Both the position numbers and the translations under genes were made by a program. Positions 8,360 to 16,738 of a stretch of DNA of 46,904 nt are shown one piece after another (the stretch's first letter is position 1; every line of letters starts with the position of its first letter). Under the pieces are notes generated by a model that made no database searches, was not told where the DNA came from, and worked only from the letters and a program-made list of their open reading frames with translations. Location of the stretch: positions 1 through 46,904 of the forward strand of contig CAJUED010000030.1 of assembly GCA_910585075.1 (NCBI GenBank). Direction: 5' to 3'. This DNA comes from an uncultured Lachnospiraceae bacterium (GTDB lineage Bacteria; Bacillota; Clostridia; Lachnospirales; Lachnospiraceae).

Positions 8360-9478
8360 ATGAAACAGTTTTACCCTGAGGTTCAGAAGAAATTAGGTTT
8401 TGGCTGTATGCGCCTGCCCATGAACGACAGTGAGGTAGATACCGCCGAAATGAAGAAAATGGTAGACATGTTCCTGGAACGGGGCTTCAACTATTTTGAC
8501 ACAGCCCATGGCTATGTAGGCGGCAAAAGTGAACCGGCCCTGAAAGAATGTCTCACCAGCCGTTATCCCAGGGAGAAATATATTCTCACCGACAAGCTCT
8601 CCACCCACCATTTTAATAAAGAAGAAGAAATCCGTCCCTTATTTGAAAGTCAGTTAGAGGCCTGCGGCGTAGATTATTTTGACTTTTATCTGATGCACGC
8701 CCAGGATGAAAATATCTTTGCAAAATTCGAGCGCTGCAACGCTTATCAGGTGGCTTATGGTTTTAAAGCGGAAGGAAAAATCAAACACTTCGGCATCTCC
8801 TTCCATGACAAAGCCGAAGTCCTTGAAAAAATCTTAAAAGCGCATCCGGAGATTGAAGTGGTGCAGATTCAATTTAACTATGTGGACTATGAAGATCCTT
8901 CCGTAGAAAGCCGAAAGGTTTACGAAGTCTGTGAAAAGTACGGCAAACCGGTTATCGTTATGGAGCCTATCAAGGGCGGCAGCCTTCTTGCTTTACCTGA
9001 TGAGGCCCAAAAGCTTTACGACGCCTTAGAGGGCGGCAGCAATGCAAGCTATGCCATCCGCTTTGCCGCAGGCTTTGACAATATCATGATGGTCCTCTCC
9101 GGCATGAGCACCATAGCTGATATGGATGACAACACCTCCTACATGCAGGATTTCAAACCCTTAAGCGACCAGGAAACAGAAGCTGTCATGAAAGTGGTTG
9201 AAATTTTCAAGGCCCAGAACCTGATTCCCTGTACTGCCTGCCGTTACTGCATGGAAGAATGCCCTAAAGGCATCTCCATCCCCGATTTGTTTGCACTGCT
9301 AAACGCAAAAAAACGCTTCGGTAACTGGAACACCGATTATTATTACAACAATATACATACCGGCGAAGGACGCAAGGCCTCTGACTGCCTGAAATGCGGC
9401 AAGTGCGAACGCATCTGCCCTCAGCATCTGCAAATCCGTGATTTATTAAAGGACGTAGCCGCAGAATTTGAAAAATAA
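8360..9478 (+). CDS. Aldo/keto reductase with C-terminal 4Fe-4S dicluster domain
   Basis: The 372-residue protein has an AKR barrel (about 1-280) with catalytic residues D47, Y52 and K79 in FDTAHGYVGG and ILTDKL. It is followed by a ferredoxin-like module with two cysteine clusters, CTACRYCMEECP (near 290) and CLKCGKCERICP (near 342). Such fused oxidoreductases are common in clostridia; the clusters suggest electron transfer with ferredoxin, flavin or rubredoxin rather than plain NADPH use. A rubredoxin fusion protein is encoded next to it, convergently. The start has an ideal GAAGGAGG site. The physiological substrate is unknown. Confidence 0.9.
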   Translation: MKQFYPEVQKKLGFGCMRLPMNDSEVDTAEMKKMVDMFLERGFNYFDTAHGYVGGKSEPALKECLTSRYPREKYILTDKLSTHHFNKEEEIRPLFESQLEACGVDYFDFYLMHAQDENIFAKFERCNAYQVAYGFKAEGKIKHFGISFHDKAEVLEKILKAHPEIEVVQIQFNYVDYEDPSVESRKVYEVCEKYGKPVIVMEPIKGGSLLALPDEAQKLYDALEGGSNASYAIRFAAGFDNIMMVLSGMSTIADMDDNTSYMQDFKPLSDQETEAVMKVVEIFKAQNLIPCTACRYCMEECPKGISIPDLFALLNAKKRFGNWNTDYYYNNIHTGEGRKASDCLKCGKCERICPQHLQIRDLLKDVAAEFEK

Positions 9479-9498
9479 AAAACTGCTGTTTTAAATAA

Positions 9499-9518
9499 TG
9501 CCCGGCATTCGCCGGGCA
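9499..9518. terminator. Bidirectional terminator between convergent genes
   Basis: TGCCCGGC/ATTC/GCCGGGCA forms a perfect 8-bp GC-rich hairpin exactly between the convergent aldo/keto reductase and rubredoxin genes. T-rich tracts are weak on either side, so termination efficiency is uncertain. Confidence 0.65.
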
Positions 9519-9524
9519 TCTTGC

Positions 9525-10166
9525 TTACATCTTCACAAACTTATCCGCTCCCATACCACACACAGGGCACTTATAATCAGCAGGTACTTCCTCGCCTTCA
9601 TAAATATATCCGCAGACTTCACATCTGAATTTACTCCCGGCCTCTGCTTTTTCTTCCGTCTCTGTTTCTTCCGGAATGTAAGTAGGCGCATTCTTAGGGC
9701 TCTTGCCTTTCACCACCTTATGATAATACTGATAAGTCATGGCATCTCTGTCCCCAAAAAGCTCCGCACCCTTCACTTCTCCCAAAAATACTGTGTGGGT
9801 AGCTGTCTCCATCTTGTCAATCACTTCACACACAATATAACCACAGGAATCTGACACCACAGGCATATAATCCTCAACCGAATATTTCACCTCGGCAAAC
9901 TTGTCCGTATCTCTGCCCGACTTAAATCCAAAATTTCCTATAATGGAAGGCTCCGTGTCCTCTGCCAGGATGGAAATTGCAAACTTGCCGTTGCGGCTGA
10001 TACACTTATTGGTGTAATTGTCGTGGTTAATGCTGACTGCAATGGTAGCCGGGGAAGATGTAATCTGCATAGCGCTGTTGGCTGTGCATCCCGTAGGCCT
10101 GCCATTATCCCAGGTACTCACCACGTATACTCCGTAAGAAAGCTTGTGAAACACATTTTTATTCAT
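9525..10166 (-). CDS. Flavin reductase-rubredoxin fusion (high-molecular-weight rubredoxin type)
   Basis: The 213-residue protein has an N-terminal FMN-binding flavin reductase-like domain (about 1-150; KLSYGVYVVSTWD, GCTANSAMQITSSP) and a C-terminal rubredoxin domain. The rubredoxin is seen in CEVCGYIYEGEEVPADYKCP followed by VCG, the two CxxCG iron-binding pairs. The family is known from Moorella Hrb and related clostridial proteins, which pass electrons to diiron flavoproteins that reduce O2 or NO. The start is the ATG at 10166 preceded by GAGGGA; an upstream ATG 18 codons earlier would run through the repeated leader motif. A role in oxidative or nitrosative stress protection is likely but not proven here. 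Confidence 0.88.
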   Translation of the reverse strand: MNKNVFHKLSYGVYVVSTWDNGRPTGCTANSAMQITSSPATIAVSINHDNYTNKCISRNGKFAISILAEDTEPSIIGNFGFKSGRDTDKFAEVKYSVEDYMPVVSDSCGYIVCEVIDKMETATHTVFLGEVKGAELFGDRDAMTYQYYHKVVKGKSPKNAPTYIPEETETEEKAEAGSKFRCEVCGYIYEGEEVPADYKCPVCGMGADKFVKM

Positions 10167-10285
10167 AATTTCCCTCATTTCTGCGCTGCTTTTTACATTG
10201 TCTTTGCACTGCTTATGCACTCACCGCCTATGCAGTTTCCAAGTTTGTAGTTACAGCGCAGACACAAACTTGCACAATTTTACTA
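10167..10285 (-). repeat. Repeated leader element (AAAAAGCAGCGCAGAAA family, copy 1)
   Basis: Reading on the minus strand, AAGTTTGTGTCTGCGCTGTA and a matching CAAACTT form a hairpin, and AAAAAGCAGCGCAGAAATGA follows directly before the ribosome-binding site of the rubredoxin gene. The same order occurs before citD (about 35400-35470). Only the second part occurs before hflC (27186-27215). Confidence 0.65.
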
Positions 10286-10351
10286 TCATATCTTTCTTTA
10301 TTCCCGCAAACAAAGGGCCAAGCGGCTGGCTGCAACAGAGTTGGCAGTTCA

Positions 10352-11728
10352 CTACACCGCTTTCTCTTTCCACTTTCCTCTTTTATAGAAGAAAAAGGTA
10401 GCAATCGCCCCAATCAGCCAGGACAGTAACAGGGAAATAAAAATACATTCCTGTCTTCCGTTAGGCAGCTCGGCTGTTCTGGTGAGAAATGCAATCCCAT
10501 AGGCGATCGGCACACGGACAACGATTGTTGTTGCAATGGATATCCACATAGGCGTCATGGTATCGCCCGCGCCCCTCATGACACCGGAAAGGCTCTGTGT
10601 AACCGCCATTGCTATGTAACCTACGGCCAAAATCCCCATCATCTCACGGCTAAGCTCAACCAGCTCAGGTGTTTTTGTGAAGATTCCCATAAGGCTTTTT
10701 CCAAAAATCAAAATCAGGCCTGTAAGAACGGTGGAAACCCCCATGGCAATCAAGGTTCCCTGTTTTGCACCTTTTTCCACTCTGTCGTACATTCTGGCGC
10801 CTACATTCTGCCCTGCATAGGTTGTCAGGGCCGTACCGAAAGAAAAGTTTGGCATCATGGCAAATCCATCCACACGCATAACAATTACATTGGCTGCAAT
10901 AAACATTTCCCCAAAGCTGTTGGTCAGAGACTGTACCACGATCATAGCCATGGAAAAAATCGCCTGAGTGATACCGGAAGGCAGTCCCAACTGGATAATT
11001 TTCATGGTATTCTTTTTCTGCAGTTTCATATAGCTTTTATTCATATCAAAAATAGCGCCCATCCGCATCAGCCGCAAAAAGCATAACAGGGCGGAAACCA
11101 ACTGGGCAATCACTGTTGCCAGAGCCACGCCATTGACGCCCAGTCCCAGCTTTGCCACAAACAGTACATCCAGCACAATGTTAATCGCCGTGGACACCAG
11201 CAGATACACCAGAGCGGACACGGAATCTCCAAGTCCCCTTAAGACTCCGCTTAAAATATTGTAATATGCCAGCCCCGCAGACCCTATAAACAAAATCAGC
11301 AGATAAGAATGGCACCATCCGATAATAGATTCCGGCGTTCCCAATAAAAGCAGCAAAGGCTTGGCCAGCAGAGAGGCTACCACCATTACAAACAACGTGG
11401 CAATCCCCGTAAGGGTGATACAATTGCCAATGGTCATTGACAATTCCTCTCTCTCCTTCGCCCCAAAGTACTGGGACACCATAATCCCGGCGCCCACACT
11501 GATTCCCACAAACAAAACGATCAGCAGGTTCAAAATAGGTCCCGCACTACCCACCGCAGCCAGGGCATTATCCCCTACATAGTTTCCAACGACCACACTG
11601 TCCACCGTATTATAAAGCTGTTGGGCAATATTACCTACAAGCATGGGAACAGTGAATAATACGATTTTTTTCCATGGTGAGCCTTCCGTCATATCCACAG
11701 GCTCTAAGAAAGTTTTCAGAAATTTCAT
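10352..11728 (-). CDS. MATE family efflux protein
   Basis: The 458-residue protein has twelve predicted membrane helices in two MatE domains. The N-terminal signature is visible in PMLVGNIAQQLYNTVDSVVVG followed by NYVGDNALAAVGSAGP, and the second domain has the matching QSLTNSFGEMFIAANVIVMR. MATE proteins export cationic drugs or metabolites using Na+ or H+ gradients. AAGGAGGA lies 10 nt before the ATG. It is a single-gene unit with dispersed repeats on both sides. The substrate cannot be inferred. Confidence 0.92.
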   Translation of the reverse strand: MKFLKTFLEPVDMTEGSPWKKIVLFTVPMLVGNIAQQLYNTVDSVVVGNYVGDNALAAVGSAGPILNLLIVLFVGISVGAGIMVSQYFGAKEREELSMTIGNCITLTGIATLFVMVVASLLAKPLLLLLGTPESIIGWCHSYLLILFIGSAGLAYYNILSGVLRGLGDSVSALVYLLVSTAINIVLDVLFVAKLGLGVNGVALATVIAQLVSALLCFLRLMRMGAIFDMNKSYMKLQKKNTMKIIQLGLPSGITQAIFSMAMIVVQSLTNSFGEMFIAANVIVMRVDGFAMMPNFSFGTALTTYAGQNVGARMYDRVEKGAKQGTLIAMGVSTVLTGLILIFGKSLMGIFTKTPELVELSREMMGILAVGYIAMAVTQSLSGVMRGAGDTMTPMWISIATTIVVRVPIAYGIAFLTRTAELPNGRQECIFISLLLSWLIGAIATFFFYKRGKWKEKAV

Positions 11729-11925
11729 GGCAATAGTCCTCCTTATCTCCAGCCAAAACCATTACTCTGAACATCCCTGTTCAAAAGGGAATTGTAACTA
11801 TTCTATCACGAAGCCTCTATGTCAGCAAGGACATTTTTAAATCCGTCATCACAGGCTCTACGGCAAATCATTACAGTTCGGCCCCGCTTCACTGTTACGG
11901 GTATCCGGCCATCCTGAATTGCTTC

Positions 11926-12004
11926 GCGATGGGCCGAATGTTCCGAACTGCTGCACTTTGGTACGGTCAGCGCAGTAAATGCGCAGACTCGTCTGAACTG
12001 TTAC
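11926..12004. repeat. CTGTTAC palindrome family (copy 2) in the 11729-12034 gap
   Basis: The 306-bp gene-free stretch contains the match to copy 1: GTCAGCGCAGTAAATGCGC followed by GTCTGAACTGTTAC, with an internal hairpin GCGCA/GTAAA/TGCGC. An inverted CACTGTTACGGG is found at 11889-11900. It borders the 3' end of the debranching enzyme gene and may double as its transcription end. No coding sequence is seen. Confidence 0.65.
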
Positions 12005-12034
12005 TGCCAATCATACATTCTCGAAAGACCACTC

Positions 12035-14344
12035 TTACTGTCTGCTCCGCACAGTCAGCACATACACGCTTCTGGGAGATATCGGCAGGGTATTTCCCAC
12101 CGGAATCCCTGCTTCCTCATTTTCCGGTATAAAGGAAGGCAGATATCTGCCGCTGGTATCCGCCGCCACATGCCACATTTTTCCATCCAAAAGGGCTGGC
12201 AGCGTAAATTCCTGCTCCTCCCAATAGGTATTCACAGCAAGGCAGACAATATCATCCTCCGTATCTTCCTCATTCCTCCCGGCATAAATAATCCGAAGCA
12301 CCTTCGTGGAGCCGTCCACGCCCATAACCTGGATTTCCGGGAAACCGCACTCGCTGTTTCCTGCAAACCTGCGCAGCACAGGATGAGCCATACGCAGCCT
12401 GGTCATATATTTACAGAAATTAAAATGGGTTTGATTTCTCTTAACCTCCCGCCAGTCCAGCCAGGAAATTTCGTTGTCCTGGCAGTAAGCATTGTTATTT
12501 CCGTACTGGGTATTTAAAAATTCATCCCCTGCAAAAAACATTGCGGTTCCACGGCTGCACAGAAGCACCGCAATAGCGTTCATGGCAAGACGCCTTCTCA
12601 GGGTGAGCACTTCCACATCCCCGGTCTCTCCCTCCACGCCGCAGTTCCAGCTTCGGTTGTCATTGCTTCCGTCGGTGTTGCCCCAGCCGTTTGCCTCATT
12701 GTGCTTTTCATTATAAGAATACAAATCCCACAAGGTAAAGCCGTCATGACAGGTAAGGAAGTTTACGGAAACATCATTCCCCCGGTACCTTGGGTCATAA
12801 ATATCCCGTGAACCGGTAATCCTGTTGGCCGCAATCTCCCACATACCATAATCCCCTTTCAGGAAATTGCGCATATCATCCCTGTATCTGCCATTCCACT
12901 CCGCCCATCTGTCCCAGGAGGGAAAACTTCCCACCTGATACAGACCGCCTGCATCCCAAGCCTCCGCAATCAGCTTTACATTGCCCAAAATCGGGTCAAA
13001 TGCAAGACTCTGCAAAAGAGGCGGCTTACTCATAGGCGAACCGTCCTCATTCCTGCCAAGGATAGTTGCCAAGTCAAACCGGAACCCATCCACATGATAG
13101 GCCGTGGTCCAATACCGCAGGCACTCCAAAATCATCTGATGTACAATGGGATGATTGCAGTTTAAAGTGTTGCCGCAGCCGCTGAAATTATAATAATATC
13201 CATCCGGTGTGAGCATGTAATAAATATTATTGTCAAAGCCCTTAAAAGAAAAGCTTGGCCCCATCTCATTGCCTTCCGCCGTATGATTAAATACAACATC
13301 AAGAATACACTCTATTCCGTTTTCATGGAGCGCTCCAATCAGTTCCTTCAGTTCCCTTCCTTCCCTGTTATACTCCTGGCCTGCCGCATAGCTGCTGTTG
13401 GGTGCAAAAAAGCTGACCGTATTATAGCCCCAGTAGTCCATTACCGCCCTGCCATTCACCACCCGGTAATCCTTCATCTCGTCAAACTCAAAAATCGGCA
13501 TCAGCTCCACCGCATTAATCCCCAGCTCCTTTAAATAAGGTATCTTTTCTTTCAACCCCTCAAAGGTGCCGGGATGAGTTACCTCCGACGAAAAATGCTT
13601 GGTAAATCCCCGCACATGCATCTCATAAATAATCAAATCCCCCATAGGGATGTGGGGCTGGCTGTAATCCTTCCAGTCAAAGTCGTCCTTCACCACCCTG
13701 GCCTTATAAGACACCCCTTCCTTCTTGGGAATGCCCCAAATCTTCTGCCCTGTCACCGCCTTGGCATAAATATCCAAAAGTACATTATTTTTATTAAAAA
13801 GCAGGCCTTCCTTCGGATTGTAAGGCCCGTCAAGCCGATATGCATACTCAAAATCATAAATACTCAGCTTGAAAACAATCATGGAATAAACCTTCCCGAT
13901 TTTATAATTTTCCGGAAAAGGCAGGACCGCAAAGGGCTCATCCTCCGTGCGCCTGTAAAGGAGCAGCTCACAGGAGGTTGCCCCATAAGAATACACGGTA
14001 AAATTAACACCACCGGGAATCGCCGTAGCCCCATTGATATCATACATCCCAGGCCGCACCTCAAACCCTGCAATCACATCCATGGGAATCAAGTGAATCC
14101 TGGTCATAGGCGCCGCGATAATGCTGTTCCCATTATTATTACTGATGCTATCACCATTATCATTGCTGTTACCGTTTTTATCGATATTGCCGCTGCTGTT
14201 TCCATTGATATTGCTGCTGTTGTTACTATTGTCCATCCCTCTTTTACCATACCTTTCCCGCCGACCTTTGCCATCACTAGTAACAGTTCGGCCTTCGGCT
14301 GAACTGTTACTATCACTAACCTTTGGTCTGCGTTTCTTACCCAT
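12035..14344 (-). CDS. glgX: Glycogen debranching enzyme / isoamylase-type glycosidase (GH13)
   Basis: The 769-residue protein is a GlgX/isoamylase enzyme that hydrolyses alpha-1,6 branches of glycogen or limit dextrins in the cytoplasm. After an N-terminal CBM48-like domain starting near residue 93 (FEVRPGMYDINGATAIPGG) come the GH13 regions: DVVFNHTAEGNEMGP, nucleophile Asp in GFRFDLATILGR, acid Glu in LIAEAWDAGG and the transition-state Asp in FLTCHDGFTLWDL. Family members normally begin close to residue 85-95. The first 85 residues here are anomalous: a basic stretch, an inverted repeat, then about 35 residues of almost only Asn, Ser, Gly and Asp. No good ribosome-binding site precedes the first ATG, so the true start could be further in (M37, M80 or M88). 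Gene symbol by family similarity. Confidence 0.85.
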   Translation of the reverse strand: MGKKRRPKVSDSNSSAEGRTVTSDGKGRRERYGKRGMDNSNNSSNINGNSSGNIDKNGNSNDNGDSISNNNGNSIIAAPMTRIHLIPMDVIAGFEVRPGMYDINGATAIPGGVNFTVYSYGATSCELLLYRRTEDEPFAVLPFPENYKIGKVYSMIVFKLSIYDFEYAYRLDGPYNPKEGLLFNKNNVLLDIYAKAVTGQKIWGIPKKEGVSYKARVVKDDFDWKDYSQPHIPMGDLIIYEMHVRGFTKHFSSEVTHPGTFEGLKEKIPYLKELGINAVELMPIFEFDEMKDYRVVNGRAVMDYWGYNTVSFFAPNSSYAAGQEYNREGRELKELIGALHENGIECILDVVFNHTAEGNEMGPSFSFKGFDNNIYYMLTPDGYYYNFSGCGNTLNCNHPIVHQMILECLRYWTTAYHVDGFRFDLATILGRNEDGSPMSKPPLLQSLAFDPILGNVKLIAEAWDAGGLYQVGSFPSWDRWAEWNGRYRDDMRNFLKGDYGMWEIAANRITGSRDIYDPRYRGNDVSVNFLTCHDGFTLWDLYSYNEKHNEANGWGNTDGSNDNRSWNCGVEGETGDVEVLTLRRRLAMNAIAVLLCSRGTAMFFAGDEFLNTQYGNNNAYCQDNEISWLDWREVKRNQTHFNFCKYMTRLRMAHPVLRRFAGNSECGFPEIQVMGVDGSTKVLRIIYAGRNEEDTEDDIVCLAVNTYWEEQEFTLPALLDGKMWHVAADTSGRYLPSFIPENEEAGIPVGNTLPISPRSVYVLTVRSRQ
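14280..14310. repeat. Perfect inverted repeat inside the glgX 5' region (CTGTTAC family)
   Basis: GTAACAGTTC (14280-14289) and GAACTGTTAC (14301-14310) are a perfect 10-bp inverted repeat, with GCC/TTC/GGC inside. The ends equal those of the elements at 6523 and 12004. In the glgX frame it encodes NSSAEGRTVT-like sequence. Confidence 0.7.
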
Positions 14345-14464
14345 AGAAATATTCTATCAAATATCATACGGTACTGCAAGAATTCATTATTATTCAAGGT
14401 TTCGTTAAAAAGTTCAGTAATTATTCTTCAGAGATTAACTAAAAGACCAGACTCACTTTTTGAA

Positions 14465-14681
14465 GCCGGCCAGAAGCATAGCTTCTTCGAGCAAAAATAT
14501 TCAATGAGGAACCCATCAAACGCCAGTTCGCTTAGCGAACCAGCTTATTGAATAAAAACGCCAGGCTTTTAAGCCTGTGTGCTTGGTGAGGTCCTTTCGA
14601 ACCTAGCATCTGTCGCGTTTTTATAGAGCGAAAGCGCGGTGACGACTGAATATTTTTGTTCGAAGGAGCGACCGGATAGCC
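14465..14681 (+). ncRNA. Candidate structured non-coding RNA (about 217 nt), family not recognised
   Basis: A gene-free 408-bp stretch contains a 23-bp basal stem, 14481-14503 with 14647-14669, broken only by two G-U pairs when read on the plus strand. Inside it are a 10-bp stem (ATAAAAACGC 14552-14561 with 14615-14624), hairpins GTTCGC/TTA/GCGAAC (14526-14540) and CAGGCTT..AAGCCTG (14562-14577), a stem at 14580-14608 and a possible GC-GAAA-GC tetraloop (14628-14635). An outer CCGG pair may close it. The two wobble pairs and the GAAA loop favour transcription on the plus strand, opposite to both neighbours, although one mismatch favours the minus strand. No promoter or T-run for a plus transcript is obvious. 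A palindromic mobile repeat is the main alternative. Confidence 0.5.
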
Positions 14682-14685
14682 GCAT

Positions 14686-14726
14686 TAAAAACAAAAAGCT
14701 GGCAGCCCCTAAAAGGTTCTGCCAGC
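14686..14726 (-). terminator. Terminator of the butyrate operon
   Basis: GCTGGCAG (14698-14705) pairs with CTGCCAGC (14719-14726), and on the minus strand the hairpin is followed by CTTTTTGTTTTT. It lies about 25 bp beyond the etfA stop. Confidence 0.85.
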
Positions 14727-14752
14727 CACATTTACCAACATATTAGCCCATA

Positions 14753-15796
14753 TTATTTAGCAGCAAGCTCTGCTTTCAATCTCTCTGTAAGTGCAGGAAC
14801 AATCTTGTTCAAATCGCCCACAATACCATAATCAGCCACATCAAAGATAGGAGCTGTCTCATCCTTATTGATTGCGATGATAATATCAGCTTCTTCCATG
14901 CCAGCCACGTGCTGGATTGCGCCTGAGATACCGATTGCAAAGTAAACGTTAGGACGAACTGTCTTACCTGTCTGTCCAACCTGTAAATCTTTGGGTTTCC
15001 AGCCTGCATCCACTACTGCACGTGAGCAGCTTACGGTACCGCCGATCACTTCTGCAAGGTCTTCCAGAATCTTAAAGTTTTCAGGGCTGCCTACGCCACG
15101 GCCGCCGGATACCAGGATCTTAGCATCCATGATATCTGCCACGTCTGAAACAGCTTTCACAACCTTTAAAATTTCAACGTACTTATCATTAGGAGTAAAT
15201 CCGGGATTGTACTCTACAATGTTAGCCTTCTTGCCAGCTTCCCTGGGAGCCTTCTGCATAACGCCGGGACGAACGGTTGCCATCTGAGGACGGAACTCCG
15301 GACAAGCGATAGTAGCGATTGTGTTGCCGCCAAATGCAGGACGGGTCATAAGAAGCTGATTGTGCAGCTGCTCTTTACCAGGAATCGGGTTGATCGGGAA
15401 ATCACCGATATCAAGCTGTGTACAGTCTGCTGTCAAACCTGTATGAATTCTTGCTGATACTCTGGGGCCAAGGTCACGGCCGATAGCGGTTGCACCAACT
15501 AAGAAAATTTCAGGCTTGAACTCGTTGATAACAGATGCCAGTGCATGAGCATAAGGCTCTGTTCTATATTCTTTCAATTCAGGGTCATCTACAACGATAA
15601 CCTTGTCAGCGCCGTATTCAGCCAGTTCGTCAGCCAGTCCTTTTACATCGGAGCCAACCAAAACTGCAGTTACTTCTGTGCCCAGGTCTTTGGCAAGGTC
15701 TTTTCCTTTGCCAACCAATTCTAAAGCGATTCCGCTGAGTACATTGTCTACCTGCTGGGCAAAGACAAATACTCCCTTATAATCTTGAATATTCAT
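14753..15796 (-). CDS. etfA: Electron transfer flavoprotein alpha subunit
   Basis: The 347-residue protein is a standard EtfA: an N-terminal Rossmann-like domain (about 1-190) and the C-terminal FAD-binding domain with the family signature QVGQTGKTVRPNVYFAIGIS and GAIQHVAGMEEAD. LVSGGRGVG and the IAINKDETAPIFDVADYGIVGD segment bind FAD. With EtfB and butyryl-CoA dehydrogenase it should form the clostridial electron-bifurcating complex, coupling crotonyl-CoA reduction by NADH to ferredoxin reduction. It is the last gene of the operon, 104 bp after etfB, with GGAGG before the ATG and a strong terminator behind. Confidence 0.96.
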   Translation of the reverse strand: MNIQDYKGVFVFAQQVDNVLSGIALELVGKGKDLAKDLGTEVTAVLVGSDVKGLADELAEYGADKVIVVDDPELKEYRTEPYAHALASVINEFKPEIFLVGATAIGRDLGPRVSARIHTGLTADCTQLDIGDFPINPIPGKEQLHNQLLMTRPAFGGNTIATIACPEFRPQMATVRPGVMQKAPREAGKKANIVEYNPGFTPNDKYVEILKVVKAVSDVADIMDAKILVSGGRGVGSPENFKILEDLAEVIGGTVSCSRAVVDAGWKPKDLQVGQTGKTVRPNVYFAIGISGAIQHVAGMEEADIIIAINKDETAPIFDVADYGIVGDLNKIVPALTERLKAELAAK

Positions 15797-15900
15797 TTTG
15801 AACCTCCACTATAATCTTTTTAATCGTAACAGTCGGGGCAGGCCAAACGGCAAGCCCTATGGTACTTTTATCCATTTGTAAAACTTTGATCCAATCAAGA

Positions 15901-16683
15901 TTAGATTACATGTTTTACTTTCAATTTGTCCACGATATAATCTACGGATGCTGCCGGGTCAAGAGTAACCTTCTCGCCTGCTCCCTTTCTAACCTTATCG
16001 GAAGCCTTAGCGATCTGGGTAGGTGAACCTTTAAGGCCCAGGTTGGAATCCTCTACATCAACCAGTTTATCTCTGCCCCAAACAGTAACCTCTGCATTAT
16101 AAGCATCAAAGATTCCGCCGGGAGTCATATAACGGGGCTCATTTAATTCAGCAAGCGCTGTGATAAGACAGGGCATTTTAGCCTTTAACACATGATATCT
16201 GTCATCATACTGACGCTCAACAATCACATGGCCGTCTTCAATCTCAATCTTCTGTGCGTAAGAAATTACAGGGATTCCAAGATGCTCGGAAATCTGAGGA
16301 CCTACCTGTGCGGTATCACCGTCGATAGCCTGACGTCCTGTAATGATCAAATCATACTCGAGGTTACGGATTGCACCTGCAAGTGTCTGGGAGGTAGCCC
16401 ATGTATCCGCACCGCCAAGCACTCTGTCTGTTACAAGGATTCCCTTGTCTGCACCCATAGCCATTGCTTCACGGAGAACTTCTTCTGCCTTGGGAAGACC
16501 CATAGTAACTACTGTTACTTCTGCGCCATACTGATCTTTTAATCTAAGTGCAGCTTCCAGACCTGCCTTGTCGTCAGGATTCATGATTGTGAGCATTGCA
16601 CCTCTGTCAAGGGTACCATCGGGATTAAACTTAACGCCACCCTTGGTATCCGGTACCTGTTTAACACAAACAACAATTTTCAT
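15901..16683 (-). CDS. etfB: Electron transfer flavoprotein beta subunit
   Basis: The 260-residue protein starts with MKIVVCVKQVPDT and carries the EtfB core (MNPDDKAGLEAALRLKDQYG, ITGRQAIDGDTAQVGPQISE). In bifurcating ETFs this subunit holds the second FAD or the NADH-side site. It is encoded between bcd and etfA, the conserved order in Lachnospiraceae. The site AAGGAGAG precedes the ATG. The 104-bp gap to etfA holds a repeat-like GTAACAGTC string but no evident terminator. Confidence 0.96.
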   Translation of the reverse strand: MKIVVCVKQVPDTKGGVKFNPDGTLDRGAMLTIMNPDDKAGLEAALRLKDQYGAEVTVVTMGLPKAEEVLREAMAMGADKGILVTDRVLGGADTWATSQTLAGAIRNLEYDLIITGRQAIDGDTAQVGPQISEHLGIPVISYAQKIEIEDGHVIVERQYDDRYHVLKAKMPCLITALAELNEPRYMTPGGIFDAYNAEVTVWGRDKLVDVEDSNLGLKGSPTQIAKASDKVRKGAGEKVTLDPAASVDYIVDKLKVKHVI

Positions 16684-16738
16684 TGTATTATCTCTCCTTA
16701 TAAATTAATCTATTTGTCCTTGTGATATGTAAGTATCA

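Noticed and set aside
13574..14302. 242-codon plus-strand ORF opposite glgX
   Set aside because: glgX on the other strand has full GH13 motifs; the antisense product is a His/Pro/Ile-rich shadow.
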